A DNA stretch of 64,000 nucleotides, from NCBI GenBank assembly GCA_934524985.1, contig CAKSYT010000009.1, positions 1-64,000 of the forward strand, read 5' to 3'. The DNA is from an uncultured Faecalibacterium sp. (GTDB lineage: Bacteria; Bacillota; Clostridia; Oscillospirales; Ruminococcaceae). The notes beneath the pieces are model-generated. The model saw only the letters and a program-made list of their open reading frames with translations, was not told the origin of the DNA and ran no database searches. The translations under genes were made by a program, and so were the position numbers. Positions 49,982 through 59,045 of this stretch are shown here, piece by piece. The stretch's first letter is position 1, and every line of letters begins with the position of its first letter.

Positions 49982-51337
49982 ATGACAGCAGTTGCAACTC
50001 CCGATGCGGCACGGCTGGTTTTTGCTGCCGTGGCAGGCCTGATTCTATTGCTCATCCTTATCATCAAGTTCAAGGTCCACGCCATGATCTCCATCCTGAT
50101 CGGTGCGGTGGGCATCGGCCTGATGGCCGGTATGCCCCTGTCCGACATCATCGGCTCGGTCAACGAGGGCATCGGCAACACCTTAAAGGGCATCGCCCTT
50201 CTGGTGGGTCTGGGTTCCATGTTCGGTGCCATTCTGGAAGAATCCGGCGGCGCGCAGACGCTGGCTGTGACCATGGTGCGGAAGTTCGGTGACGAAAAGG
50301 CCGCGTGGGCACTGGGCATCACGGGTCTGGTGGTTGCCATGCCGGTGTTCTTTGACGCCGGTCTGATCATCCTCATCCCGCTGGCCTTCTCTCTGGCAAA
50401 GCGCACTAAGCGCTCTGTGCTGTACTACGTCATTCCCCTGCTGGCCGGTCTGGCTGTCGGCCACGCCTTCATCCCTCCCACGCCGGGCCCCGTGCTGGTG
50501 GCTACCATGCTGGGCGTTGACCTTGGCTGGGTCATCCTCATCGGCATCTTCTGCGGCATCTTTGCCATGATCGCCGCCGGTCCCATCTGGGGCAGCATCT
50601 GCGGCAAAAAGTACATGATCGAAGTCCCCGAGCACGTTGCACAGCAGGCTGACATTGACGAGAGCAAGCTGCCCAAGTTCGGCACCATCGTGGGCATCAT
50701 CATGATCCCCCTGCTGCTCATCATCGCAAACTCTGTGGCAAAGGTGGTGCCCGCACTGGCAGGCATTCAGCCCGTTCTGGCCTTCCTCGGCGAGCCTTTC
50801 ATGGCTCTGCTGCTGGCTACCATCGCTGCTATGTACCTGCTGGGCACCCGTCACGGCTATAACAATGCCCAGCTGGAAAAGATCATGACCAAGTCTCTGG
50901 AGCCCACCGGCATGATCCTGCTGGTCACCGCCTGCGGCGGCGTGCTGCGCTACATGCTGCAGAACTCCGGTCTGGGCGACGTCATCGGCAACGCCGTGGC
51001 AAACGCCAGCCTGCCGCTGGTGCTGGTGGCCTTCATCGTGGCTGCTCTGGTTCGCATCTCGGTGGGTTCCTCTACCGTGGCTATGACCATGGCCGCAGGC
51101 ATCATCTCCGCCATGCCCGGCATCAGCGCGCTGAGCCCGCTGTACCTCGCCTGTGTCACCGCTGCCATTGCAGGCGGCTCCACCGTCTGCTCCCACTTCA
51201 ACGACTCCGGCTTCTGGCTGGTGAAGAGCCTTGTGGGCATGGACGAAAAGACCACCCTCAAGACCTGGACCATCATGGAAACGCTGGTCGGCGGCGTGGG
51301 CTTCCTGGTAGCACTGGTTATTTCCTTCTTTGCCTGA
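49982..51337 (+). CDS. GntP-family gluconate/sugar-acid permease
   Basis: A 451-residue membrane protein with about 12-14 segments. Family signatures: GIGNTLKGIALLVGLGSMFGAILEESGGAQTLA, AWALGITGLVVAMPVFFDAGLIILIPLAFSLA, VGHAFIPPTPGPVLVATMLGVDLGW and RISVGSSTVAMTMAAGIISAMPG. It should import gluconate or a related acid with protons. It lies about 100 bases after the dehydratase on the same strand, with CGGAGGAAA before the ATG, forming an uptake-plus-dehydration unit. Confidence 0.95.
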   Translation: MTAVATPDAARLVFAAVAGLILLLILIIKFKVHAMISILIGAVGIGLMAGMPLSDIIGSVNEGIGNTLKGIALLVGLGSMFGAILEESGGAQTLAVTMVRKFGDEKAAWALGITGLVVAMPVFFDAGLIILIPLAFSLAKRTKRSVLYYVIPLLAGLAVGHAFIPPTPGPVLVATMLGVDLGWVILIGIFCGIFAMIAAGPIWGSICGKKYMIEVPEHVAQQADIDESKLPKFGTIVGIIMIPLLLIIANSVAKVVPALAGIQPVLAFLGEPFMALLLATIAAMYLLGTRHGYNNAQLEKIMTKSLEPTGMILLVTACGGVLRYMLQNSGLGDVIGNAVANASLPLVLVAFIVAALVRISVGSSTVAMTMAAGIISAMPGISALSPLYLACVTAAIAGGSTVCSHFNDSGFWLVKSLVGMDEKTTLKTWTIMETLVGGVGFLVALVISFFA

Positions 51338-51409
51338 GCGCCTGTCCGGGGCCTGCACCCCGGGATAAGCGTTGAGAGATCCTTCTTCATTTACCTCATT
51401 ACCTCCTTC

Positions 51410-51443
51410 AAAAAACGGAACGCCCGCAGACGTTCCGTTTTTT
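51410..51443. terminator. bidirectional terminator
   Basis: AAAAAACGGAACG / CGTTCCGTTTTTT with loop CCCGCAGA, between the convergent permease and LysR genes. The loop matches the conserved loop of the large-hairpin repeat family. Confidence 0.95.
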
Positions 51444-51444
51444 G

Positions 51445-52332
51445 TTATGAAAGCAATGCTTTTATCCGTTCCCCGTAAACCTCGGTGAACACCCGGCGCA
51501 GGGTGGCAAGCTCCGGGCGGGGGTCGTCCCGCAAAGTCAGCAGAACGGTGTCCGGCAGGGGCAGCCATACCTGCCGGTACCACGCTGCCGGGTAGGCAGG
51601 GTACCGCATAGGGAACAAAAACATCCCCCGCCCGGCCAGCAGCTCGGTGTAGACATGGGCATAGTTTTCCTCACTGCGCCATTCCATGGTGGAAAACGGC
51701 ATTCCGGGCTGGACGCTTGCATAGTCCACGATCTCCTGATACAGCGGCTCGTAGTACACCCGCTGCCCCGCAAGGTCTGCCAATTGCAGGCTCTCGCAGC
51801 GGTAGAGCGGATGCTCCGGCGCAAGCACCAGATAAAAGATGTTTTGCATGATGGGGGTGCGCTCCACCTCCGGCTGTGCCGCCCCGAAGGGCAGGATCAC
51901 GGCGGCGTCCACCTCGGTGCAGAGCATCAGGTGGGCATTCAGCAGCGGCGGGGCGGTGTCCACCCGGAACTCGTATCCGGGCAGCGCAGTGTGCAGCCGT
52001 TCCATCAGCACCGGGTAGATGGGGTCGCGCTGCAGCAGCACCGGCGGCAGGCGCAGGGTAAGGGTGTGCCCGGCGGAAAAACCCTTCAGCGCGGTGCGGG
52101 CGTTCAGGAAGCCCCGGTACAGCTGCTCCGCGTGGGGCACAAAGGCGCGGCCTGCCGCCGTCAGCACCACCCGGGTGGTGCTGCGCTCGAACAGCGGCAG
52201 ATCCAGCTCCTTTTCCAGACTGCGGATCTGGTAGCTGAGGGCGGGCTGGGTGCAGTACAGCTCCTTTGCGGCGGCGGTAAAGTTCAGCGTGCGCTGCACG
52301 GTCAAAAAACACAGCAGCTGATGGTCGTTCAT
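51445..52332 (-). CDS. LysR-family transcriptional regulator
   Basis: A 295-residue protein of normal length with an N-terminal winged HTH (LLCFLTVQRTLNFTAAAKELYCTQPALSYQI, residues 5-35) and a LysR substrate domain (HTLTLRLPPVLLQ...). It is divergent from the flavin-dependent reductase gene, with 193 bases between them, so regulation of that gene is the first hypothesis. It converges on the permease gene through a shared terminator. GAGAAGGGAGAAG precedes the ATG. Confidence 0.92.
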   Translation of the reverse strand: MNDHQLLCFLTVQRTLNFTAAAKELYCTQPALSYQIRSLEKELDLPLFERSTTRVVLTAAGRAFVPHAEQLYRGFLNARTALKGFSAGHTLTLRLPPVLLQRDPIYPVLMERLHTALPGYEFRVDTAPPLLNAHLMLCTEVDAAVILPFGAAQPEVERTPIMQNIFYLVLAPEHPLYRCESLQLADLAGQRVYYEPLYQEIVDYASVQPGMPFSTMEWRSEENYAHVYTELLAGRGMFLFPMRYPAYPAAWYRQVWLPLPDTVLLTLRDDPRPELATLRRVFTEVYGERIKALLS

Positions 52333-52525
52333 GGCTGGGGCTTCTCCCTTCTCTGGTTTATATCATCAGTATACCATAGAACGCCGGAGTTATAAACGTT
52401 TTTTATCACGCTTGCAAAAATCTTTTGTTTCTCTTTTGGTTCGTTATATTTTATACTATCTGAGGACAGGGACAAAAAATCCCGCACACACGAAAAAAGA
52501 AGGAACACAAAAAAGGAGAAACAAG

Positions 52526-54583
52526 ATGGAAAAGATCTCTCGTAAGGGCTTTTTGAAGGTTGCCGCTGCCGCCGCCATGAGCGGCGTCACCGCTGGCGCT
52601 CTGGCCGCCTGCAACGGCAGCAGTGCCTCTTCCGGCAGCGCAGCAGACGCTATCTACACCCCTGGCACCTACACCGGCACTGCCACCGGCATCGGCGAGG
52701 TGAAGGTGACCATGACCTTCAGCGCCACTGCCATCACCGATGTGGTGGTGGATACCTCCAACGAGACCGAGAGCATCGGCGGCGTGGCTGCTCCCACCCT
52801 GCAGGAAGCGCTGATGGAAGCCCAGAACGCCGAAATCGACAACATCTCCGGCGCTACTGTTACCACCAACGCCGTCAAGAAGGCTGCCGCCAGCTGCATC
52901 GAGCAGGCCATGGGCGTAAAAACCGAGGACGGGAATGCCGCCGCCGCTTCGGAGAACGACTGGCTGGGCGAAGCTCCCGAGATCGACGAGAGCAAGGTCA
53001 CCAAGACGGTGGACGTGGATGTGGCCGTGGTGGGCTGCGGCATTGCCGGTGTGGCAGCTGTGCGCAGCATTGCCGAGGACGGCGGCAAGGTGGCTGCCTT
53101 TGAAAAGGCTGACGGCCCCCAGTGCCGCAGCGGCGAGTATGCCGTCATCAACGGCAATGTGCAGGCCAAGTGGGGCCGCAACACCTGGACCCGCGAGCAG
53201 ATCGACGAGATCATCGATTCTCACATGGTAGAAAGCACCTACCGCTGCAAGCGCTCCATTATGAGCAAGTGGGCGCACAACATCGGCGAGACCTTTGACT
53301 GGTGGGTAGAAGCAAACCCGGATCTGTACTACGCCGAGACCACCCGCAGCGCCATCCCCGATGAAAACGCAAACAACTTCCTGATCCCCATCTTCTACCC
53401 GCTGCCCGAGCACTACGACTGGACGCAGGAGCGCTTCCCCTGCTACCCCACCTCTGTGGAGTTTTTGCCCAACCAGTCCGTCACCGTCAACGCCAATATG
53501 CAGAAGGCCGTTGACACCGGCAACGTGGACACCTTCTATGGCTGCTTTGTGGAAAAGCTGATCATGGAGGACGGCCGCTGCGTAGGCCTGTATGCCCGCG
53601 ATGCCGCCACCGGTGAGTACATCAAGTGCAACGCCGCCAAGGGCGTCATCCTGTCCACCGGCGATTACTCCCAGAACACCAAAATGCTGCAGCATTTCTG
53701 CCCGGAGGTCATCGAGAATAACATCCAGTGCCTGTTTACCAACGTGGACGTAGAGGGCAACTTTACCAATCAGGGCGATGGCATCCAGCTGGGTATGTGG
53801 GCTGGTGCACAGGTGCAGCAGAGCCATGCACCCATGATCCATCACATGGGCGGCGGTGCAGACCTGAGCGGCGTCGGCGTTATGGGCAACGCCGGTTTCC
53901 TGAATCTGGATATGAACGGCAAGCGCTTCATGAACGAGGATCTGCCCGGCCAGCAGCTGGAAAATCAGGTCGAGCTGCAGAAGAACCGCGAGAGCTGGCA
54001 GATCTTTGACGCCAACTGGCCCGAGCAGCTGCCCTATATGCCGGCAGCCCACGGCGGTGCCTGCTACTACGAGGACTACGCCAGCGAGGCAGACGGCCCC
54101 AAGAACAACACGACCTACCGCAACTACAAGAGCCCCTATCAGCTGGAGGCTGCTGTAGCCGATGGCCGCGCTGTCAAGGCCGACACGCTGGAAGAGCTGG
54201 TCGCCAAGATCTACCCGGACGACACCGCTGCACAGCAGACTGCACTGGAGTCCATCCAGCGCTACAACCAGCTGGCCAAGGACGGCTACGATGAGGACTT
54301 CCACAAGCCCGCATCCCGTATGTGGGCGCTGGAGAACGGCCCCTTCTACGCCGACAAGTTCACCACCGCGCTGCTGCTGGTGTGCATCGGCGGTCTGGAA
54401 AGCGACGAGAACTGCCACACCTTCGATGCCGACCGCAACGTCATCCCCGGCCTGTATGTGGCAGGCAACGTGCAGGGCAACCGCTTTGCCACCGAGTACC
54501 CCATCGGCCTGAAGGGCGTGAGCCACTCCATGGCCATGTACTACGGCTATGTGGCAGGCAAGAACGCCATGCAGAGCATCTGA
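52526..54583 (+). CDS. extracytoplasmic flavin-linked reductase lipoprotein (FMN-bind + FAD-binding 2)
   Basis: A 685-residue protein. The N-terminus MEKISRKGFLKVAAAAAMSG has a Tat-like SRKGFLK signal and a lipobox LAAC (Cys29), so it should be a membrane-tethered exported lipoprotein. An FMN-binding domain follows (about 45-125) with the flavinylation motif DNISGAT (Thr111 would carry covalent FMN). The rest is a fumarate-reductase/urocanate-reductase-type flavoprotein: VDVAVVGCGIAGVAAVRSIAEDG, GVILSTGDYS, AHGGACYYED and GLYVAGNVQGNRFATEYPIGLKGVSHSMAMYYG. It likely uses an extracellular acceptor for anaerobic respiration. AAAAGGAGAA precedes the ATG at 52526. Confidence 0.92.
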   Translation: MEKISRKGFLKVAAAAAMSGVTAGALAACNGSSASSGSAADAIYTPGTYTGTATGIGEVKVTMTFSATAITDVVVDTSNETESIGGVAAPTLQEALMEAQNAEIDNISGATVTTNAVKKAAASCIEQAMGVKTEDGNAAAASENDWLGEAPEIDESKVTKTVDVDVAVVGCGIAGVAAVRSIAEDGGKVAAFEKADGPQCRSGEYAVINGNVQAKWGRNTWTREQIDEIIDSHMVESTYRCKRSIMSKWAHNIGETFDWWVEANPDLYYAETTRSAIPDENANNFLIPIFYPLPEHYDWTQERFPCYPTSVEFLPNQSVTVNANMQKAVDTGNVDTFYGCFVEKLIMEDGRCVGLYARDAATGEYIKCNAAKGVILSTGDYSQNTKMLQHFCPEVIENNIQCLFTNVDVEGNFTNQGDGIQLGMWAGAQVQQSHAPMIHHMGGGADLSGVGVMGNAGFLNLDMNGKRFMNEDLPGQQLENQVELQKNRESWQIFDANWPEQLPYMPAAHGGACYYEDYASEADGPKNNTTYRNYKSPYQLEAAVADGRAVKADTLEELVAKIYPDDTAAQQTALESIQRYNQLAKDGYDEDFHKPASRMWALENGPFYADKFTTALLLVCIGGLESDENCHTFDADRNVIPGLYVAGNVQGNRFATEYPIGLKGVSHSMAMYYGYVAGKNAMQSI

Positions 54584-54616
54584 TGCCCCGACCCCGCAAT
54601 AACTGAACCATCCCCC

Positions 54617-54656
54617 GCCCGGAGCAGTCTTTTTTCTTCCTGCTCCGGGCTTTTTT
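54617..54656 (+). terminator. terminator of the flavin-linked reductase gene
   Basis: GCCCGGAGCAG / CTGCTCCGGGC with a T-rich 12-base loop and a TTTTTT tail. Confidence 0.95.
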
Positions 54657-54750
54657 GCGCCTGCGTGACCCGGTCACGGAAAAGCGGGCGGAGTATGGGG
54701 TATATTGATAGTGTCAGTAAAACACAACACCCATTCAGGAGGGAAAAAAT

Positions 54751-55059
54751 ATGGCAGTCATCAACATTACCAAGGAAAACTTTGCACAGGAAGTGCTCCA
54801 AAGCGAAAAGCCCGTTCTGCTGGACTTCTGGGCCAGCTGGTGCGGCCCCTGCCGGATGCTGAGCCCCGTGGTGGACGAGGTAGCCGAGGAGCGCACCGAT
54901 GTGAAGGTGGGCAAGGTGAACGTGGACGAGCAGCCGGACTTGGCGGCGCAGTTCGGGGTAATGAGCATCCCCACCCTGCTGGTGTTCGAGCAGGGCAAGC
55001 TGGTGCGTCAGGCCGTGGGTGCCCGCCCCAAGGCCGGTGTGCTGGAGCTGCTGGGCTGA
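54751..55059 (+). CDS. trxA: thioredoxin
   Basis: A 102-residue classical thioredoxin with active site WASWCGPCRM, the cis-Pro in MSIPTLLVFEQGKLV, and the buried Asp in VLLDFWA. It reduces protein disulfides in the cytoplasm. AGGAGGGA precedes the ATG. It follows the flavin reductase terminator, so it is a separate transcript; TATATT near 54700 is a possible -10. Confidence 0.97.
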   Translation: MAVINITKENFAQEVLQSEKPVLLDFWASWCGPCRMLSPVVDEVAEERTDVKVGKVNVDEQPDLAAQFGVMSIPTLLVFEQGKLVRQAVGARPKAGVLELLG

Positions 55060-55070
55060 ATCGTTGTTTT

Positions 55071-55111
55071 GAAAAAAGGGACAGCGGAGCGCCTGCGGGC
55101 GTTCTGCAGTC
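55071..55111. terminator. terminator between convergent trxA and HTH genes
   Basis: AAAAAAGGGACAGCGGAGCGCC / GGGCGTTCTGCAGTCCCCTTTTTT, an imperfect stem with a CCTGCGGG loop and A/T runs on both sides. Confidence 0.8.
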
Positions 55112-55136
55112 CCCTTTTTTACGGAAATGGGCGGTA

Positions 55137-55799
55137 TCAATTCAAAAAAATCATCCACGCTTCTACAAATGGAACCACAAAACCAAAGCAAAAGAAAAAC
55201 AGAAGATCCAGTACAACCTTCATCCATCGGGCAGAGCGTGTGCCGAAGGACATTGCGTGAATGATGAAAAGATTGATCTCGCCCGAGCGGCGATAATAGC
55301 CGGTCTGTTCAAAGCTGTTCCAGATCTCAAGCGATAAAAATTCAATGCCTGCGCACAACGGAAAAATGAGGAAAGAAGGCATCCAGCCGTCTGCCCGAAA
55401 AGAACCATCGCCAAGACCATACCAGTGCACCGCAATGGTGCCGGGACAGGCCAAAACGCCCCACAGGGCAAGCGCAATGCTCAGTCCAAGCAGGGCAGTG
55501 CGCACGGAATGCCAATCTACGGTGTGCTGTCGGCGCAGCATGGTAAAGAAATCCTCCAGCTGGACAGTCGGTGCGGTATCGGCTTCCTCCGGGGCGCGGC
55601 AGTGCATAAGGTCGGCAAGGGTCAGCCCCAGAGCATCTGCCAGCGGTTCCAGTGTGTTGATATCCGGCAGACCGATGCCCCGCTCCCAGCGGCTGACAGC
55701 CTTGTCAGTAACGTGCAGCTGTTCTGCCAGCTCAGCCTGTGTCAACCCCTGCGCTTTGCGCATCCGGCTCAGATAATTTCCGAAGGTTCTGGCATCCAT
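55137..55799 (-). CDS. HTH regulator with a membrane DUF1648-like C-terminal half
   Basis: A 220-residue protein. The N-terminal HTH_3 domain is strong (RKAQGLTQAELAEQLHVTDKAVSRWERGIGLPDINTLEPLADALG, residues 14-58). From about residue 100 there are membrane segments: TALLGLSIALALWGVLACPG, then IAVHWYGLGDGSFRADGW, the DUF1648 signature between helices, then FLIFPLCAGIEFLSLEI and VVLDLLFFFCFGFVVPFVEAWM. This sensor-like architecture couples a membrane domain to DNA binding and is common in clostridia near peptide or stress genes. Target unknown. Confidence 0.88.
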   Translation of the reverse strand: MDARTFGNYLSRMRKAQGLTQAELAEQLHVTDKAVSRWERGIGLPDINTLEPLADALGLTLADLMHCRAPEEADTAPTVQLEDFFTMLRRQHTVDWHSVRTALLGLSIALALWGVLACPGTIAVHWYGLGDGSFRADGWMPSFLIFPLCAGIEFLSLEIWNSFEQTGYYRRSGEINLFIIHAMSFGTRSARWMKVVLDLLFFFCFGFVVPFVEAWMIFLN

Positions 55800-55905
55800 T
55801 TTATCAACTCCCTTGGAAAGAGCATAGCATAAGGCAGCATAAAACGCAATCGACGCTCTGTTTACCCGGACAAAAAGTGTTTGGATAGCTTGAATGTAAA
55901 CAGCA

Positions 55906-55956
55906 AAGCGCCCGCCCTATGGTTTGAGCAAAAACCACGGGGCGGGCGCTTATTTT
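55906..55956. terminator. terminator downstream of pckA
   Basis: AAGCGCCCGCCC / GGGCGGGCGCTT with an inner GGTTT/AAACC pairing; T/A-rich on the plus side, short T-run on the minus side. Confidence 0.8.
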
Positions 55957-55990
55957 ATATGGAGTTCAGAAGAAAAATGCGGGTTTCAGC

Positions 55991-57595
55991 TTACAGCTGG
56001 GGGCCTGCGGAGACCAGAGCCTTGCCGTGCTCGTTGCCCTCGTACTTGGCGAAGTTCTTCACGAAGCGGCCAGCCAGATCCTTTGCCTTCTCTTCCCACT
56101 GAGCGGCATCTGCGTAGGTGTCGCGGGGATCGAGGATGGCGGGGTCAACACCGGGCAGAGCGGTGGGAACCTCAAAGTCGAAGTAGGGGATCTTCTTGGT
56201 GGGAGCCTCGTTGATGGCACCGCTCAGGATGGCGTCGATGATGCCGCGGGTATCCTTGATGGAGATGCGCTTGCCGGTGCCGTTCCAGCCGGTGTTGACC
56301 AGATAAGCCTTTGCGCCGCTGGCCTTCATCTTCTTGACCAGCTCCTCAGCGTACTTGGTGGGGTGCAGCTCCAGGAAGGCCTGACCGAAGCAAGCGGAGA
56401 AGGTGGGGGTGGGCTCGGTGATGCCGCGCTCGGTGCCTGCCAGCTTTGCGGTAAAGCCGGACAGGAAGTAGTACTGGGTCTGCTCCGGGGTCAGGATGGA
56501 GACCGGGGGCAGAACGCCGAAGGCGTCAGCAGACAGGAAGATCACGTTCTTTGCTGCGGGAGCAGAAGAAACGGGACGCACGATGTTCTGGATGTGGTTG
56601 ATGGGGTAGGACACACGGGTGTTCTCGGTGACAGACTTGTCAGCGAAGTCGATGTGACCCTCGGCATCCAGAGTGACGTTCTCCAGCAGAGCGTTGCGCT
56701 TGATGGCGTTGTAGATATCGGGCTCGGACTCCTTATCCAGGTTGATGACCTTAGCGTAGCAGCCGCCCTCGAAGTTGAACACGCCGTTGTCGTCCCAGCC
56801 GTGCTCGTCGTCACCGATCAGCAGACGCTTGGGATCGGTGGACAGGGTGGTCTTGCCGGTGCCGGACAGGCCGAAGAAGATGGCGGTGTTCTCGCCGTTC
56901 ATATCGGTGTTGGCAGAGCAGTGCATGGAAGCCATGCCCTTCAGCGGCAGGAAGTAGTTCATCATGGAGAACATACCCTTCTTCATCTCGCCGCCGTACC
57001 AAGTGTTGACGATGACCTGCTCCTTGCTGGTGATGTTAAACAGCACAGCAGTCTCGGAGTTCAGGCCCAGCTCCTTGTAGTTCTCGACCTTAGCCTTGGA
57101 AGCGTTGTAAACAACGAAATCAGGCTCGAAGTTCTCCAGCTCCTCAGCGGTGGGACGGATGAACATATTGGTAACGAAGTGTGCCTGCCAGGCCACTTCC
57201 ACAATGAAACGCACTGCCATGCGGGTATCCTTGTTGGCGCCGCAGAAAGCATCCACGACGTACAGGCGCTTGTTGGACAGCTCCTTCTGAGCGATCTCCT
57301 TGACAGCCTTCCAAGCCTCCTGAGAAGCGGGGTGGTTGTCGTTCTTGTACTCATCGCTGGTCCACCACACGGTGTCCTTGGAGTTCTCGTCCATCACGAT
57401 GAACTTGTCCTTGGGAGAACGGCCGGTATAGATGCCGGTCATCACGTTCACAGCACCCAGCTCGCTGACGTGACCCTTCTCGTAGCCTTCCAGCTCGGGC
57501 TTGGTCTCCTCGGCGAACAGCTGCTCGTAGGAGGGGTTGTGCACAACTTCAGTCGTGCCAGTGATGCCATACTTGGTAAGATCCAACTTTGCCAT
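55991..57595 (-). CDS. pckA: phosphoenolpyruvate carboxykinase (ATP)
   Basis: A 534-residue enzyme interconverting oxaloacetate plus ATP and PEP plus CO2. The kinase P-loop is [24 protein letters not shown] (substrate Arg), [18 protein letters not shown] and [24 protein letters not shown] (metal and nucleotide site) are intact. In fermenting gut bacteria it usually runs towards oxaloacetate, conserving ATP on the way to succinate or aspartate. Codon use is strongly biased, as for a highly expressed gene. A consensus promoter lies 130 bases upstream, giving an unusually long leader. Confidence 0.97.
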   Translation of the reverse strand: MAKLDLTKYGITGTTEVVHNPSYEQLFAEETKPELEGYEKGHVSELGAVNVMTGIYTGRSPKDKFIVMDENSKDTVWWTSDEYKNDNHPASQEAWKAVKEIAQKELSNKRLYVVDAFCGANKDTRMAVRFIVEVAWQAHFVTNMFIRPTAEELENFEPDFVVYNASKAKVENYKELGLNSETAVLFNITSKEQVIVNTWYGGEMKKGMFSMMNYFLPLKGMASMHCSANTDMNGENTAIFFGLSGTGKTTLSTDPKRLLIGDDEHGWDDNGVFNFEGGCYAKVINLDKESEPDIYNAIKRNALLENVTLDAEGHIDFADKSVTENTRVSYPINHIQNIVRPVSSAPAAKNVIFLSADAFGVLPPVSILTPEQTQYYFLSGFTAKLAGTERGITEPTPTFSACFGQAFLELHPTKYAEELVKKMKASGAKAYLVNTGWNGTGKRISIKDTRGIIDAILSGAINEAPTKKIPYFDFEVPTALPGVDPAILDPRDTYADAAQWEEKAKDLAGRFVKNFAKYEGNEHGKALVSAGPQL

Positions 57596-57724
57596 ATTTG
57601 CGTACCTCTACTTTCGTTTGATCCTTACATATATCTGTGTAGGAGATGCAGCGCCATTTATGGTACGGACACCGCACAAGGGGGAGACTGCACAGAACGA
57701 TGCAATGCAAATTCTCCTGTCTAC

Positions 57725-57752
57725 CATTATACACAAAAGCTTTCCAAAAGCA
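57725..57752 (-). promoter_or_regulatory. promoter of pckA with a long mRNA leader
   Basis: On the minus strand TTGCTT (57752-57747) and TATAAT (57730-57725) have a 16-base spacer. Transcription from here gives a leader of about 120 bases before pckA, which includes AGGAGAATTTGCATTGCATC and a GTGCGGTGTCC stretch; no known riboswitch was recognised. Confidence 0.75.
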
Positions 57753-58085
57753 ATAAATGGAAGGTTCTGTTTGCAAAAAAGAAACAAATTTCATAAACAA
57801 GCTTTCCCACATTAAGTAATTTCACGAAGCCCGGCAGGGATGCAGACTGTGAAAAATAAGGCGGGAAGCGAGAAAACCGACATTTTGATAAAACTTTGAC
57901 GAGCAGGGATACATGGAAAAACAGGTCGGTTTTTGCCCCGACTCGCCGCCCGCTTTGTTTCAATGTGCAATTTTTGCGTTGGTTCAAACGTTTTTCTGGC
58001 AAAAGGACTTTACTTGTGCTATACTTATTATATATAAAAGCACTTTTCCGCCCGCTGCGGCGGTCTACATATAAAAGGAACTGCC
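57753..58085. other. A/T-rich divergent intergenic region
   Basis: The non-pckA part of the gap before the papain-fold gene. It holds a possible -10 (TATACT, 58020-58025) with a poor -35 and an AAAAGGAAC ribosome site at its end. No repeats, no hairpin terminator and no supported gene. Confidence 0.5.
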
Positions 58086-58712
58086 ATGAAAACCATCTAC
58101 ATCCTGCTCACCCGCTCCGGCACGCTGCTGTCCAAACTGGTCTATGCCGCCACCGGCGCCAGCTATACCCACGCCTCCATGGCCTTTGATGCAGAACTGA
58201 GCTGCCTGTACAGCTCCACCCGCAAAAACGGCTACACCATGTTCCCGGCAGGCCCCAGCAAAGAATACCTGAACAAGGGCGTTTTCCGTCTGCGGGACGA
58301 TGCCCCTTGTGCGCTGTACACGCTGGAGGTGTCCGACGAGGCCTATGTCCGCGCCCTGCACCGCGCCGAGGAGTTCATGCGCCACAGCGAGGAGTATAGC
58401 TTCAACACGCTGGGGCTGATCTTGTGCGGGCTGCATATCCGCTGGCAGCGCCGCCACCATTATTTCTGCTCCCAGTTCGTCAGCGAGGTTCTGGAGCAAA
58501 GCGGCGCACTGGCGCTGCCCAAGGACAGCACCCTGATGCACCCAAACGACTACACCCTGCTGCCCCAGCTGAAGTGCCTGTACAAGGGACGCTTGGCCGA
58601 CCTGCCCCAGCGCAAGGCGATGGATCTGGGCGAGACACCCTCGATGGTCAGCATTTATACCGGTCTGCTGGTGGAGCTGCTGCAGCGCCGGGCGCAAAGG
58701 TTTTTTGAGTGA
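58086..58712 (+). CDS. permuted papain-fold (NlpC/P60-like) protein
   Basis: A 208-residue protein with the permuted arrangement in which the His comes first: ATGASYTHASMAFD (His29), then the Cys in HHYFCSQFVSEVLEQSG (Cys128). This is the YiiX/LRAT-like branch of the NlpC/P60 superfamily, whose members act as amidases, acyltransferases or peptidases on cell-wall or lipid substrates. No signal peptide. The same order with FCSQFV is common in Firmicute proteins of unknown substrate. AAAAGGAAC precedes the ATG. Monocistronic, next to tRNA-Lys. Confidence 0.82.
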   Translation: MKTIYILLTRSGTLLSKLVYAATGASYTHASMAFDAELSCLYSSTRKNGYTMFPAGPSKEYLNKGVFRLRDDAPCALYTLEVSDEAYVRALHRAEEFMRHSEEYSFNTLGLILCGLHIRWQRRHHYFCSQFVSEVLEQSGALALPKDSTLMHPNDYTLLPQLKCLYKGRLADLPQRKAMDLGETPSMVSIYTGLLVELLQRRAQRFFE

Positions 58713-58817
58713 TTTTTCTGTATAAAACCGAAATTTCCGCTTTTTTGAGCGCTGCTCTTGCTTTTTGCAGCCAATTGTGGTAATATTATTCGGCGGTATT
58801 GTTTTGCCGCAGAATAT

Positions 58818-58893
58818 GCGCTCGTAGCTCAGCCGGTAGAGCATCTGACTTTTAATCAGAGGGCCAGGGATTCGAGTTCCCTCGAGCGCACCA
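58818..58893 (+). tRNA. tRNA-Lys (TTT), integration site of the mobile element
   Basis: Acceptor GCGCTCG pairs with CGAGCGC, the anticodon stem CTGA/TCAG region closes loop CTTTTAA (anticodon TTT), the T arm is CAGGG/CCCTG-like, and CCA is encoded. The tyrosine integrase gene starts 150 bases away, on the 3' side, the usual relation between a tRNA and an integrated element, so its 3' end probably holds attL. Confidence 0.96.
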
Positions 58894-58937
58894 AAATCCC
58901 ACGAAGAATCGAAAGATTCTTCGTGGGATTTTCCTTT
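58893..58937 (+). terminator. terminator of tRNA-Lys
   Basis: AAAATCCCACGAAGAATC / GATTCTTCGTGGGATTTT, a perfect 18-bp stem with loop GAAA and a CCTTTTAT tail. Confidence 0.95.
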
Positions 58938-59045
58938 TATACGCCATTTGCACGGTCTCTGCACGGTTTTTGCACGGTCCGCATTTTTCATGTCAGATGG
59001 AGTAAGTCTTTGAATTACTCTGCAATCCGTGCTGTTTTTTGCAAT

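Noticed and set aside
57727..58002. Minus-strand open frame of 91 codons upstream of pckA
   Set aside because: It overlaps the pckA promoter, has no ribosome site and its composition is that of A/T-rich intergenic DNA.
58893..58932. attL core inferred from the hairpin after tRNA-Lys
   Set aside because: The hairpin is a standard terminator. Without the right end the core cannot be set; the tRNA 3' end itself is the better candidate.
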